Notes: generated from the letters alone by a model not told the origin. A stretch of DNA of 34,226 bases from Brevundimonas sp. UBA7664 (GCF_002483305.1 NZ_DLHQ01000004.1:1-34226); one strand, 5' to 3'. Shown: positions 17,268 through 25,079, numbered from the stretch's first letter. A program made the numbers and translations.

Positions 17268-17297
17268 CGCCCCGGAGGTCCGCCTCCGGGGCGTTTT
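17268..17297 (+). terminator. Rho-independent terminator of the exbB-exbD-tonB operon
   Basis: A perfect 11-bp stem CGCCCCGGAGG/CCTCCGGGGCG with loop TCCG, followed by TTTTC, 24 bp after the tonB stop. Confidence 0.93.
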
Positions 17298-17368
17298 CAT
17301 TTGCGGCCGGGAGCATTCCAGCCGCCTCAAGCGTTGAGGCCCCGAACCTTTGCCGGAGAGACCGCCCC

Positions 17369-18115
17369 ATGAAGATCCGCCTCGTGACCATCGCCATCCT
17401 GGCCGCCGCCGGCCTGCTGGGAGGCTGCGCCTACAATGAGGCGCTTGGCCGAAACCAGCTGTTGATCGTGGACGACAGCGCCTTCGTTCAGCAGTCAGAA
17501 GCGGCGTGGGCGGAGGCCCTGCGGACCCAGAGGATTTCCACCGACTCCGCCGCCAACGCCCGGATCCGGCGCGTGGGCGACCGGATCGTCGCGGCCGCGG
17601 GTCTCACGGATCGCCGATGGGACTACGCCCTGTTCGTCAGTGAAAGCCCGAACGCTTTCGTCCTGCCCTCGGGCAAGATCGGGGTCACCACCGGGCTGCT
17701 GTCGCTGGTCCGCAACGACGACCAGCTGGCGGCGGTGCTGGGGCACGAGGTCGGGCACGTCGTCGCGCGGCACGCGGCCGAACGCTATTCCACCACCGCG
17801 CTCGCCAGCACCGCCATTCGCGCCGGTCAGGGGCTGGCGGGGGATCAGGCCCAAGCGGCCGGGGCGATTGGCGGCTTGGGCGCCCAGTTCGGCCTCCTGC
17901 TGCCCTTCTCCCGCAACCACGAGCTGGAGGCGGACCGGCTGGGGGTGGACTATCTCCAGCGCGCCGGCTTCCGGCCTTCGGAGGCGGTGGCCCTGTGGCG
18001 TCTGATGGCGGCGCAGCGCCAGGGCAGCGCGCCGGAGTTCGCCTCGACCCACCCGTCGGACGCCAGCCGCATCGCCGCGCTGGAACAGTATATCGCCAGC
18101 CGGGGCTGGCGCTGA
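17369..18115 (+). CDS. M48 family metalloprotease, lipoprotein
   Basis: 248 residues. The N-terminus is a lipoprotein signal with lipobox LLGGC, giving a predicted lipid-modified Cys20 and location in the periplasm or at the outer membrane. The zinc-protease signature HEVGHVVARH (HExxH) is present near residue 130. A third ligand is provided by NHELEADRLGVDYLQRAGF (ExxxD), the usual M48 arrangement. The closing FASTHPSDASRIAALEQY matches the THP...R signature of LoiP/YcaL and BepA-type proteases. It probably degrades misfolded envelope proteins. The substrate is unknown. It is preceded by a short CCTCAA-GCG-TTGAGG hairpin at 17325-17339. Confidence 0.92.
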   Translation: MKIRLVTIAILAAAGLLGGCAYNEALGRNQLLIVDDSAFVQQSEAAWAEALRTQRISTDSAANARIRRVGDRIVAAAGLTDRRWDYALFVSESPNAFVLPSGKIGVTTGLLSLVRNDDQLAAVLGHEVGHVVARHAAERYSTTALASTAIRAGQGLAGDQAQAAGAIGGLGAQFGLLLPFSRNHELEADRLGVDYLQRAGFRPSEAVALWRLMAAQRQGSAPEFASTHPSDASRIAALEQYIASRGWR

Positions 18116-18145
18116 GCCGGCCGCGCAATATTCCCGCCGGGTCGC

Positions 18146-18174
18146 TTGATCGCGCGGGCGCGGCCCGGTAGATA
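18146..18174 (+). promoter_or_regulatory. Promoter of tRNA-His
   Basis: TTGATC (18146-18151), a 17-bp spacer and TAGATA (18169-18174), 20 bp before the tRNA. Spacing is ideal for the housekeeping sigma factor. Confidence 0.6.
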
Positions 18175-18193
18175 CGCCGCTCGCGTTGATCGC

Positions 18194-18270
18194 GCCGCCT
18201 TAGCTCAGTTGGTTAGAGCGCCGGTTTGTGGAACCGGAGGTCCTCAGTTCAAGCCTGAGAGGCGGTACCA
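18194..18270 (+). tRNA. tRNA-His (GTG anticodon), A73 and no encoded G-1
   Basis: 77 nt with encoded CCA. The anticodon stem CCGGT/ACCGG encloses TTGTGGA (anticodon GTG), and the T-arm is CTCAG-TTCAAGC-CTGAG. The acceptor GCCGCCT pairs with AGGCGGT, so pair 1-72 is G-U. The discriminator base is A. The base before position 1 is C, so a genomic G-1 is not encoded. This is the unusual form reported for alphaproteobacteria. Confidence 0.96.
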
Positions 18271-18299
18271 TCTCCCACCCCGTGGAAGCGTCATTTGGC

Positions 18300-19088
18300 A
18301 TGACCGACGCGCCGCCCGCCTGGGACCCCGAACAATACAGCCGCTTTGAGTCCGAGCGCGATCGCGCCGCGCTGGACCTGTTGCTGCGCCTGCCCGGCGA
18401 CCTCGAGCCGCGCGAGATCTGGGACCTGGGCTGCGGGGCCGGACAGCATGCGGCCCTGCTGAAGCGCCGGCATCCGCGCGCGGTGGTGCACGGTCTGGAC
18501 TCCAGCGCCGCCATGCTGGATCGGGCGCGCTCCCACGGCGCCGGGGTGGACTGGCGTCAGGGCGACATCGCGGGCTGGAGCCCCGAAACGCCGGCCGATC
18601 TGATCCTGGCCAACGCGTCCCTGCACTGGCTGCCCGACCATCCCGCCCTGTTGCGGCGGCTGACGGGCGCGCTGGCCCCGGGCGGCGTGCTGGCGGTGCA
18701 GATGCCGATGGCCCATGAGACCCGGCATCACGCCCTGATGCGGGCGACCGCGGCCGAAGGGCCGTGGGCCGGGCGGCTCGCCGGGGTCGAGACCATCGCC
18801 CCGCTGCTCTCGCCCGAAGTCTATTACGAGGTGCTGGCCGAAGCCTGCAACGGGATCGACATCTGGGCGACGACCTATCTGCACGCCCTGGGCGGAGCCG
18901 ATGCGGTGCTGGAATGGATGACGGGGACGGCGCTTCGTCCCATCCTGACGGCCCTCGACGATCCGGCTATGCGCGCGGATTTTCTTTCCGCCCTCGGCGC
19001 GCGCCTTTGCGAAGCTTTTCCGCCACGTCCGGACGGCGTGACCCTGCTGCCGTTCCCGCGTCTGTTTCTGGTGGCGCGACGTCGTTGA
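18300..19088 (+). CDS. tam: Trans-aconitate 2-methyltransferase-like SAM-dependent methyltransferase
   Basis: 262 residues. It is a Rossmann-fold class I methyltransferase with the SAM-binding motif I WDLGCGAGQHAALL near residues 42-55, DSSAAML for motif II and DLILANASLHWLPDH for motif IV. The start (WDPEQYSRF.SERDRAALDLL) and the end (LLPFPRLFLVARR) resemble trans-aconitate 2-methyltransferase, which methylates the aconitase inhibitor trans-aconitate. The Tam assignment is by resemblance. ATG 18300 is chosen because the earlier in-frame Met lies inside tRNA-His. Its last 122 bp overlap the convergent patatin gene. Confidence 0.82.
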   Translation: MTDAPPAWDPEQYSRFESERDRAALDLLLRLPGDLEPREIWDLGCGAGQHAALLKRRHPRAVVHGLDSSAAMLDRARSHGAGVDWRQGDIAGWSPETPADLILANASLHWLPDHPALLRRLTGALAPGGVLAVQMPMAHETRHHALMRATAAEGPWAGRLAGVETIAPLLSPEVYYEVLAEACNGIDIWATTYLHALGGADAVLEWMTGTALRPILTALDDPAMRADFLSALGARLCEAFPPRPDGVTLLPFPRLFLVARRR

Positions 19089-20817
19089 CGGAGCGCCGCC
19101 GCCGCAGGCCGGTGACGGGTCCGTCCAGCTTCTCCAGCGCGTCCCGGGTGGCGCGATAGCCGGCGGCGACGCCCGGCTCGAACCCTTTCCAGTCGCGGAT
19201 GTCGAGCCCGTCGGGCGTGGGCTGGATCAGAACGTCGGTCGCGGCGCGTGAACTCTCGATATCGGCGTCGGTGGTCAGGGTGGCGGAGCGCATCAGGATC
19301 GAGACGATGGGCGGACCCCGCCGCCAGGCCCCGGTGACGATCAGCCGCCAGATCGAGGGCGGATGCTCGATCAGGTCGGGGTCGACACCGCGAGTCTCGG
19401 ACATGTCGACGCCGATGATCGGGCCGCCGTGCATCTGGCGCATGACCTCGGTCGGCAGGTTCTTCAGCACGGCCCCGTCGACGAGCACCTGGCCGTCGAT
19501 GACGACGGGCGGCAGCAGGCCCGGAATGGCGATGGAGGCGCGCATGGCCCGGCGCATCAGTCCGCGCCGGTGCACCTCGATCTTGCCGCTGGTCAGGTTG
19601 GTGGACACGGCGAAGAACGGCCGGACGAGATCGGCCAGGTCGGTCTCGCCATAGGCTTCCAGCAGCAGGCGATCGACCTTGTGCGCGCGCGTCATGGCCA
19701 GCATGGGGAAGGTCAGGTCCGACAGCGGGTCGCTGTCGACGAAGGATTTGCGGATGCGGGCCTCCAGCTCGTCCTGGCTCCAGCCGAGGGCCGGGCCGGC
19801 GGCGATGACCGCGCCCATGGACGAGCCGCCGACGAAATCGATCGGAACGCCGGCCTCGTGCAGGGCCCTCAATGCGCCGATGTGCGAATAGGCCCGCGCC
19901 CCGCCGCCGGACATGACCACGCCGACGGCTGATCCGGTGATGACCCGCCCCATGCGCTCGGCGTCGGCCTGGTCGCCCTCGATCGCCTGGAACCAGCGGC
20001 CGGGCTGGACCGCGTCGAGCCAGACCGCGGTGTTGGCGGGGCGGGCCATGCGCGGGTCGCGCAGCAGGATCAGGTCGGTGCGGCGCTGGGCGTCCAGCAC
20101 GCCGGCGTGCGGCATCGGCCGGTTGGGCGGCGCCATCAGACCGGCCCCGACGACGAAGACGCGATCCACCTGGCGCGCGCACAGGGCGGCCCAGGCGGGC
20201 TCGTCCATCTCGGCGACATAGAGGACGAAGTCGTGGGCGTCCTCGACCCGGCTGAACCATTCGGCGGCGGAGGCCAGGGCGGAGTGGTCGATGACCTGGC
20301 AGGTGAAGCCGTCCGCCTCGATGGCCGCCGCGATCCGCTCGACGAAGGCGCGGATCGGCCGGGGCCGGGCCGAGATGAAACCGAACACGCTCGGCTCGCC
20401 GCCGCCCGAGCGCCGGTCGCGGGCGCGCTGGATCATCAGCCGCGACAGTTCGACCATCAGGTCGGGCTCGGTGCGGGCGGCCTCGAAGAAGGCGTCGCGG
20501 GGCAGGGCCAGCACCTCGCAATCGCGCAGGGCGACCACGTCGGCGGTGTGCTGGGTGCCGGCCAGCATGGCCATTTCGCCGGCGGGCTCGCCGGGCCGGA
20601 TGACGCCGATGAAGCGCGGCGGGCGGCCTTCGTCGGCGTCGCGGCGGAACACGCCCAGTCGGCCGCTGCGCAACAGGTACAGGGTGTCGGCGGGATCGCC
20701 TTCGGCGAACAGGGTCTCGCCGCCGGTCAGGGCGAACCAGCTGGCGCGGGTGTTCTTTCCGCCTTCAAAGATGCGGTGCAGGGCGTCTTCGAGGCGATCG
20801 GAGCGGGCGGCGGGCAT
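18967..20817 (-). CDS. Cyclic-nucleotide-binding domain plus patatin-like phospholipase
   Basis: 616 residues from ATG 20817. Residues about 15-130 form a cNMP-binding (CRP-like) beta barrel with LFAEGDPADTLYLLRSGRLGVF and GEMAMLAGTQHTADVVAL. A middle region (about 145-290) follows, as in neuropathy target esterase homologues. The patatin domain (about 298-520) has the oxyanion glycine motif GGGAR at 304-308, nucleophile Ser333 in GGSSMG, and catalytic Asp447 in VDGAVLKNLP. It is predicted to be a lysophospholipase/esterase gated by a ligand. A further in-frame extension to 20934 runs into the heptamer repeat and is rejected. Its 3' end overlaps tam by 122 bp. Confidence 0.9.
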   Translation of the reverse strand: MPAARSDRLEDALHRIFEGGKNTRASWFALTGGETLFAEGDPADTLYLLRSGRLGVFRRDADEGRPPRFIGVIRPGEPAGEMAMLAGTQHTADVVALRDCEVLALPRDAFFEAARTEPDLMVELSRLMIQRARDRRSGGGEPSVFGFISARPRPIRAFVERIAAAIEADGFTCQVIDHSALASAAEWFSRVEDAHDFVLYVAEMDEPAWAALCARQVDRVFVVGAGLMAPPNRPMPHAGVLDAQRRTDLILLRDPRMARPANTAVWLDAVQPGRWFQAIEGDQADAERMGRVITGSAVGVVMSGGGARAYSHIGALRALHEAGVPIDFVGGSSMGAVIAAGPALGWSQDELEARIRKSFVDSDPLSDLTFPMLAMTRAHKVDRLLLEAYGETDLADLVRPFFAVSTNLTSGKIEVHRRGLMRRAMRASIAIPGLLPPVVIDGQVLVDGAVLKNLPTEVMRQMHGGPIIGVDMSETRGVDPDLIEHPPSIWRLIVTGAWRRGPPIVSILMRSATLTTDADIESSRAATDVLIQPTPDGLDIRDWKGFEPGVAAGYRATRDALEKLDGPVTGLRRRRSVNDVAPPETDAGTAAGSRRPDVAEKLRKGARRGRKENPRA

Positions 20818-20852
20818 CAGGGGAGGATAACGGGAGTCGGTGGGGAGAAGCG

Positions 20853-20969
20853 AGGCGACAGGCAGCAGGCAACAGGCAACAGGGTGGAAAGCAGGAGGCA
20901 GGGAGTCAGGCCGACCATCCGCCCGGCACGACACAGCGCCTGCTGCCTGCTGCCTGTCGCCTGTTGCCT
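20853..20969. repeat. Inverted array of 7-bp units, AGGCRRC type
   Basis: The left arm (20853-20880) holds four heptamers AGGCGAC, AGGCAGC, AGGCAAC, AGGCAAC. The right arm (20938-20969), read on the minus strand, holds AGGCAAC, AGGCGAC, AGGCAGC, AGGCAGC. The 57-bp middle also has related AGG-rich pieces. Transcribed on the minus strand it would fold into a long imperfect hairpin. It fills the gap between DUF1489 and the patatin gene, both minus strand, and touches the DUF1489 stop codon. Confidence 0.85.
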
Positions 20970-21367
20970 CACCAGGCCCCCATCTCCCGCAGCCGCTTGG
21001 CCAGGTCCTCGGGCACCTCGCCCGCGTCGAGCGACGACAGGTCCAAGGGGGCGTCCTTCGGCTCCAGATAGCGCCAGCCCTGGAAGGGGCGGCGGGCCTG
21101 GGGGGCGGTGCGGACGACGTCGGGCGACAGTTTGATGTGGCACATCGAGGCCTTGCCCTCGCCCTGGGTGGCGATGTCGAGGATGGGCATGCGGCATGTC
21201 ACCGAACCCTTCATCACCCAGTAGAGCGAACCGCCGTCCTCCAGTTCCGCGGCCCGCTTGGGGGTCATGCGCGTATGAACCGTCAGCCACTCGCCCTTGG
21301 CGGCGCGGCGCTCCAGCGTTTCCACCTTCGCCACGCCGACGCACAGCTTGATCATATGAAGCGGCAA
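20969..21367 (-). CDS. DUF1489 family protein
   Basis: 132 residues. It matches the alphaproteobacterial DUF1489 family: start MPLHMIKLCVGV, then RMTPKRAAELEDGGSLYWVMKG, CRMPILDI, PFQGWRYLEP, and the closing DLAKRLREMGAW. I choose the TTG at 21367 because it gives the MxLHxIKL start usual in the family and has GAGG five bases upstream on its strand. ATG 21355 is the alternative. The protein is cytoplasmic and of unknown function. Its stop codon lies at the edge of the heptamer inverted repeat that separates it from the patatin gene. Confidence 0.87.
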   Translation of the reverse strand: MPLHMIKLCVGVAKVETLERRAAKGEWLTVHTRMTPKRAAELEDGGSLYWVMKGSVTCRMPILDIATQGEGKASMCHIKLSPDVVRTAPQARRPFQGWRYLEPKDAPLDLSSLDAGEVPEDLAKRLREMGAW

Positions 21368-21483
21368 TCGATCCTCATTCCCGTCTCGGCCCGCCCCCGC
21401 GGTGGGCGCGGGGTTTGTTCTCGGACAAGGCGCCGTCCGCCGGAACTGCCGACTGTCAACGACCTCAAGTCGGGAGATACATC

Positions 21484-21675
21484 ATGTTCAAGGCGAATGT
21501 CGGGGGACTGGATCGAATTCTGCGGGTCGTCGTCGGGCTGGGCCTGATCGCGATCGTCTTTGTGGGACCGCAGACGCCCTGGGGATGGGTCGGCGTCGTG
21601 CCGCTGCTGACGGGCCTGTTCGGGACCTGTCCGCTCTACACGCTCCTCGGTATCCGGACCTGCCCCCGGCGATAG
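21484..21675 (+). CDS. DUF2892 (YgaP-like transmembrane) small membrane protein
   Basis: 63 residues, MFKANVGGLDRILRVVVGLGL..., with two hydrophobic segments (about 10-28 and 33-50) and the signature GLFGTCPLYTLLGIRTCP, including the two conserved Cys. This is the DUF2892 domain, which in YgaP is fused to a rhodanese. Here it is free-standing. GGGAG precedes ATG 21484 by 7 nt, so the longer frame from 21415 is not needed. A role in sulfur metabolism is only suggested by the YgaP fusion. Confidence 0.87.
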   Translation: MFKANVGGLDRILRVVVGLGLIAIVFVGPQTPWGWVGVVPLLTGLFGTCPLYTLLGIRTCPRR

Positions 21676-21795
21676 GCCGCAGCCGGCGCGGAGCGGGAGA
21701 CAAGGTCTCCCGGCGGGCGTAAGGAATCCGGATGCGCCTTGACGGCGGTCTTGTGATCCCCTGACCTCGCGGGCGCGGAAACGAACGGACGCGCC

Positions 21796-22089
21796 ATGTA
21801 CGGTTTGATCGGCAAGATGACAGCGACGCCCGGTCAGCGGGACGCCCTGACCGCGATCCTGCTGGAGAACCTCGGGACCATGCCGGGTTGCCTCAGCTAT
21901 ATCGTCGCTCACGACCCGGCGGATGATCACGCCGTCTGGGTGACCGAGATCTGGACCGATGAGGCCGCGCACCGCGCTTCGCTGAAGGTCCCCGAGGTGA
22001 GGGCGGCGATCCGTCGGGCCATGCAGCTGATGGCGACCTTCGCGGACGCCCATGTGACCACGCCGGTGGGCGGGATCGGGTTCCGCTGA
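21796..22089 (+). CDS. Antibiotic biosynthesis monooxygenase (ABM) / YgiN-like quinol monooxygenase family
   Basis: 97 residues, a single ferredoxin-like ABM domain: MYGLIGKMTATPGQRDALTAILLE, MPGCLSYIVAHDPADDHAVWVTEIWTDEAAHRASLK, and the closing FADAHVTTPVGGIGF. Proteins of this type oxidise quinols or aromatic polyketides or act as stress proteins; the substrate here is unknown. The stop lies inside a perfect hairpin GCTGAC-CGGA-GTCAGC (22085-22100) that also contains the stop of the convergent carboxylase gene. Confidence 0.87.
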   Translation: MYGLIGKMTATPGQRDALTAILLENLGTMPGCLSYIVAHDPADDHAVWVTEIWTDEAAHRASLKVPEVRAAIRRAMQLMATFADAHVTTPVGGIGFR

Positions 22090-22100
22090 CCGGAGTCAGC
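22085..22100. terminator. Small hairpin containing both convergent stop codons
   Basis: GCTGAC (22085-22090), loop CGGA, GTCAGC (22095-22100). Each arm holds the TGA of one of the two convergent genes. Without T-runs it is at best a weak bidirectional terminator. Confidence 0.35.
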
Positions 22101-24003
22101 CCGCGCCGGCCGTGACCGTGGCCAGCACCGTGTCCGCCGCCACCTGATCGCCGACCGAGACACCGATTTCGCCGACCACGCCATCGAACGGAGCGACGAG
22201 GGCGTGCTCCATCTTCATGGCCTCGAGCACGACGAGGGGCTGGCCCTTGGTCACCGTGTCGCCGGCCCTGGCGGGGGTGGCGACGATCTTGCCGGGCATG
22301 GGCGCGCGGAGAGCGCCGTCGGAGGCGGGGCCGGAACCCGAACCGCTCCCGGCCCGGCCGAAGGCGCTGACGTCGAAGGCCGAGCCATTCTCGAACGCGA
22401 TCACGCGCGTCGCTGACAGGCCGATCAGGCGCGTCATCGGATGATCGTCCTCGTCCAGCAACTGGGCGACGTGGTGCGCGCCGTCGACGCGGACGGACTG
22501 GGTCCGTTGATCGGGAGCGTTGGTGCGGAAGCCGATGGCCCCGTCGAGGTGGTCCCAGGGGGATACGGTCCGATCCGCCCGCGGCGAGGCGAACTGGCGC
22601 AGCCTGTTGGCCGCGTCCTCGATCCCCATTTCCGACAGCGGTTCAGCGGCGAGATTGCTCTCCTCGGCGGCGATGAAACCGGTATCGACATCACCGGCCA
22701 CGAACCGGGGATGCTCCAGGCATTTCATGACGAAGGCCGCGTTGGTCTTCACCGGCCAGACCTGCACCTGACCGGCGGCCTCAGCGAGGTCCTCCGCCGC
22801 CTCTTCCCGCGTCTCGGCATGGACGATCAGCTTGGCGATCATGGGGTCGTAGAACTGGCTGACCTCGCCGCCCTGTTCGACGCCGGTGTCCACCCGAATG
22901 CCCTCGGGCATGACGAAATGGTCCAGCCGACCGATGCTCGGCAGGAAGCCGTTGGCCGGGTCCTCGGCGTAGAGCCGGGCCTCCATGGCCCAGCCGTTCA
23001 GCTCGATCTCGTCCTGCTTCAGCGGCATGGGTTCGCCGGCGGCGACGCGGAACTGCCATTCGACCAGATCGACGCCGGTGACAGCCTCGGTGACCGGGTG
23101 TTCGACCTGGAGCCGGGTGTTCATCTCCATGAACCAGATGCGGTCGGCCTTGAGGCCGTCCGAGGCGTCGGCGATGAATTCGATGGTGCCGGCGCCCTCG
23201 TAGTTCACGGCCTTCGCGGCGCGGACGGCGGCGTCGGTGACGGCCTTGCGGGTGGCGGCGTCCATACCGGGGGCGGGGGCCTCCTCGATCACCTTCTGGT
23301 GGCGGCGCTGGAGGGAGCAGTCGCGCTCATAGAGGTGGACGACCTCGCCGTGGCGGTCGCCGAACACCTGCACCTCGATGTGGCGCGGGCGGGTGATGTA
23401 TTTCTCGATCAGGACCCGCGGATCGCCGAAGGAGGACTGGCCCTCGCGCTGGGCCGAGGCGAGGCCGTCGGCGAAGTCTTCCGCCCGGTCGACCTTCTTC
23501 ATCCCCTTGCCGCCGCCGCCGGCGACGGCCTTGATCAGCACCGGATAGCCGATGGCGTCGGCCTCTTTTTGCAGGCGGTCCAGCGACTGGTCCTCGCCGA
23601 GATAGCCGGGGGTGACCGGCACGCCGGCCTCGATCATCAGCGACTTGGCGGCGTCCTTGAGGCCCATGGCGCGGATGGCGGCGGGGGGCGGGCCGATCCA
23701 GACCAGACCGGCGGCCATGACGGCCTCGGCGAAGTCGGCGTTCTCGGACAGGAAGCCGTAGCCGGGGTGGATGGCCTCGGCGCCGGTCGCCTTCGCGGCG
23801 GCCAGCACCCTGGCGGCGTCGAGGTAGCTTTCGCGCGCCGGGGCGGGGCCGATCAGGACGGCCTCATCGGCCTCGCGGACGTGCAGGGCCTTCGCATCGG
23901 CTTCGGAATAGACCGCGATCGTGCGGATGCCCATGCGGCGGGCGGTGCGGAAGACGCGACAGGCGATCTCGCCGCGATTGGCGACCAGGACGGAGGTGAA
24001 CAT
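22096..24003 (-). CDS. liuD: 3-methylcrotonyl-CoA carboxylase alpha subunit (biotin-containing)
   Basis: 635 residues. It carboxylates biotin and delivers it to the beta subunit for conversion of 3-methylcrotonyl-CoA to 3-methylglutaconyl-CoA in leucine breakdown. The biotin carboxylase part (1-445) shows VLVANRGEIACRVFRTARRMG, HPGYGFLSENADFA, AVAGGGGKGMK and EMNTRLQVEHPVTEAVTG. The C-terminal biotinyl domain carries EAMKMEH, with Lys597 as biotin site. Assignment to MCC rather than PCC rests on the neighbouring beta subunit and hydratase of the same pathway. A heptamer inverted repeat lies just before its start. Confidence 0.9.
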   Translation of the reverse strand: MFTSVLVANRGEIACRVFRTARRMGIRTIAVYSEADAKALHVREADEAVLIGPAPARESYLDAARVLAAAKATGAEAIHPGYGFLSENADFAEAVMAAGLVWIGPPPAAIRAMGLKDAAKSLMIEAGVPVTPGYLGEDQSLDRLQKEADAIGYPVLIKAVAGGGGKGMKKVDRAEDFADGLASAQREGQSSFGDPRVLIEKYITRPRHIEVQVFGDRHGEVVHLYERDCSLQRRHQKVIEEAPAPGMDAATRKAVTDAAVRAAKAVNYEGAGTIEFIADASDGLKADRIWFMEMNTRLQVEHPVTEAVTGVDLVEWQFRVAAGEPMPLKQDEIELNGWAMEARLYAEDPANGFLPSIGRLDHFVMPEGIRVDTGVEQGGEVSQFYDPMIAKLIVHAETREEAAEDLAEAAGQVQVWPVKTNAAFVMKCLEHPRFVAGDVDTGFIAAEESNLAAEPLSEMGIEDAANRLRQFASPRADRTVSPWDHLDGAIGFRTNAPDQRTQSVRVDGAHHVAQLLDEDDHPMTRLIGLSATRVIAFENGSAFDVSAFGRAGSGSGSGPASDGALRAPMPGKIVATPARAGDTVTKGQPLVVLEAMKMEHALVAPFDGVVGEIGVSVGDQVAADTVLATVTAGAG

Positions 24004-24015
24004 GGGTCCGGTTTA

Positions 24016-24101
24016 GAGGGGCGAGGGTCGAGGGTCGAGGGTCGAGTTTGAGTGGCGACGCCGCCAGCCTCCTCGCCCCTCGCCCCTCGACCCTCGACCC
24101 T
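24016..24101. repeat. Inverted array of 7-bp units, AGGGTCG type
   Basis: The left arm (24016-24046) reads GAGGGGC then three exact copies of GAGGGTC. The right arm (about 24072-24101), read on the minus strand, carries GAGGGTC-type and GAGGGGC-type heptamers in inverted orientation. The spacer is about 25-28 bp. It occupies nearly the whole gap between the hydratase and carboxylase-alpha genes, both minus strand, and ends in the hydratase stop codon. Confidence 0.85.
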
Positions 24102-24999
24102 ACTCAGCCCAGCGCGGCTTGCGCTTTTCGAGGAAGGCCCCGACGCCCTCCTGGCCCTCGGCCGAGACGCGGGCGCGGGCGATGCGTTTGGCCGTCTCTT
24201 CCATCAGGGCGTGGTCGATGCGGTGGCCGGCGACGTGGTTGACCAGCCGCTTGGCCTCTCCGACAGCGCCGGGGGCGCAGGCCTTCATGCCAGCGACCAG
24301 GTCGGCGACGAAGCCGTCGATCTGGTCGGCGCTGTCCAGCACATGGCCGATCAGGCCGTAGGTCAGGGCCGCTTCGGCGTCGAACAGCTCGGCGGTCATG
24401 AACAGGGCCCGGGCGGTGCGCGCGCCGACGGCCTCGACGACATAGGGGGCGATGGTCGCCGGGATCAGGCCCAGCTTGACCTCGGAGAAGGCGAACTTTG
24501 CACCCTTTACGGCCACGGCCATGTCGCAGGCGGCGACGATGCCGGCCCCGCCGCCCATGGCCGCGCCCTCGACGATGGCCACGGTGAGGGCCGGGATCTC
24601 GTGCAGCGCCTTGAGCATCTTCGCCAGACCCATGGCGTCATCGCGGTTGTCGCTCTCGGACCAGCGGGCGGCGTCGGCCATCCAGGCCAGGTCGGCGCCC
24701 GCGCTGAAGGCGCCGCCCGCGCCGCGGATGAAGACCACCCGCACATGGTCGGCGCCCTGCAGGGTCTCGAAGGCCTCATAGAGGGCGGCGATGGTCGGGG
24801 CGTCGAAGGCGTTGCGCTTGTCCGGGCGGTTGATGGTGACGAAGACCACGCCGTCGGCGGTGGAATCGATCCGCACCAGATCATCATTGGCGTCCGGGGC
24901 CGGATCGGCCAGCAGCGGATGGGCGATGGCGTTGATCTCGGCGGCCTCGGCCGGGGTGATGTCGAGGGCGTTCAGATCGGCTTCGGTCGGCTGGCTCAT
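24100..24999 (-). CDS. liuC: Enoyl-CoA hydratase/isomerase family, probable methylglutaconyl-CoA hydratase
   Basis: 299 residues from ATG 24999, which has AAGGAA six bases upstream. After an extra N-terminal segment of about 40 residues, the crotonase fold begins at VVFVTINRPDKRNAFD. The oxyanion-hole blocks GAGGAFSAGADLAWM and EGAAMGGGAGIVAACDMAVA are present, followed by FSEVKLGLIPATIAPYVVEAVG with the catalytic Glu. The position between MCC alpha and beta genes points to hydration of 3-methylglutaconyl-CoA to HMG-CoA. The N-terminal extension is unusual. Specificity cannot be proved from sequence. Confidence 0.85.
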   Translation of the reverse strand: MSQPTEADLNALDITPAEAAEINAIAHPLLADPAPDANDDLVRIDSTADGVVFVTINRPDKRNAFDAPTIAALYEAFETLQGADHVRVVFIRGAGGAFSAGADLAWMADAARWSESDNRDDAMGLAKMLKALHEIPALTVAIVEGAAMGGGAGIVAACDMAVAVKGAKFAFSEVKLGLIPATIAPYVVEAVGARTARALFMTAELFDAEAALTYGLIGHVLDSADQIDGFVADLVAGMKACAPGAVGEAKRLVNHVAGHRIDHALMEETAKRIARARVSAEGQEGVGAFLEKRKPRWAE

Positions 25000-25079
25000 G
25001 GCGGGTTCCTTGTCGGCTGCCCGTGTGTAACGCATCGCCCGGAGAATGGCATCGCGCTGGCGCAAAGACCGACGTTATC

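Noticed and set aside
18875..20521. Arg-rich 548-residue minus-strand frame overlapping the patatin gene
   Set aside because: It is a frame-shifted shadow; the overlapping frame holds cNMP-binding and patatin motifs.
21352..22053. 233-residue minus-strand frame across DUF2892 and ABM genes
   Set aside because: It is antisense to two genes with clear family signatures and has no features of its own.
22441..24051. Long plus-strand reading frame opposite liuD
   Set aside because: Low-complexity antisense translation of a gene with unambiguous carboxylase motifs.
20853..24101. Heptamer arrays as CRISPR-like or coding minisatellites
   Set aside because: Units are contiguous without spacers, lie in inverted arms, and their 7-bp period breaks any reading frame.
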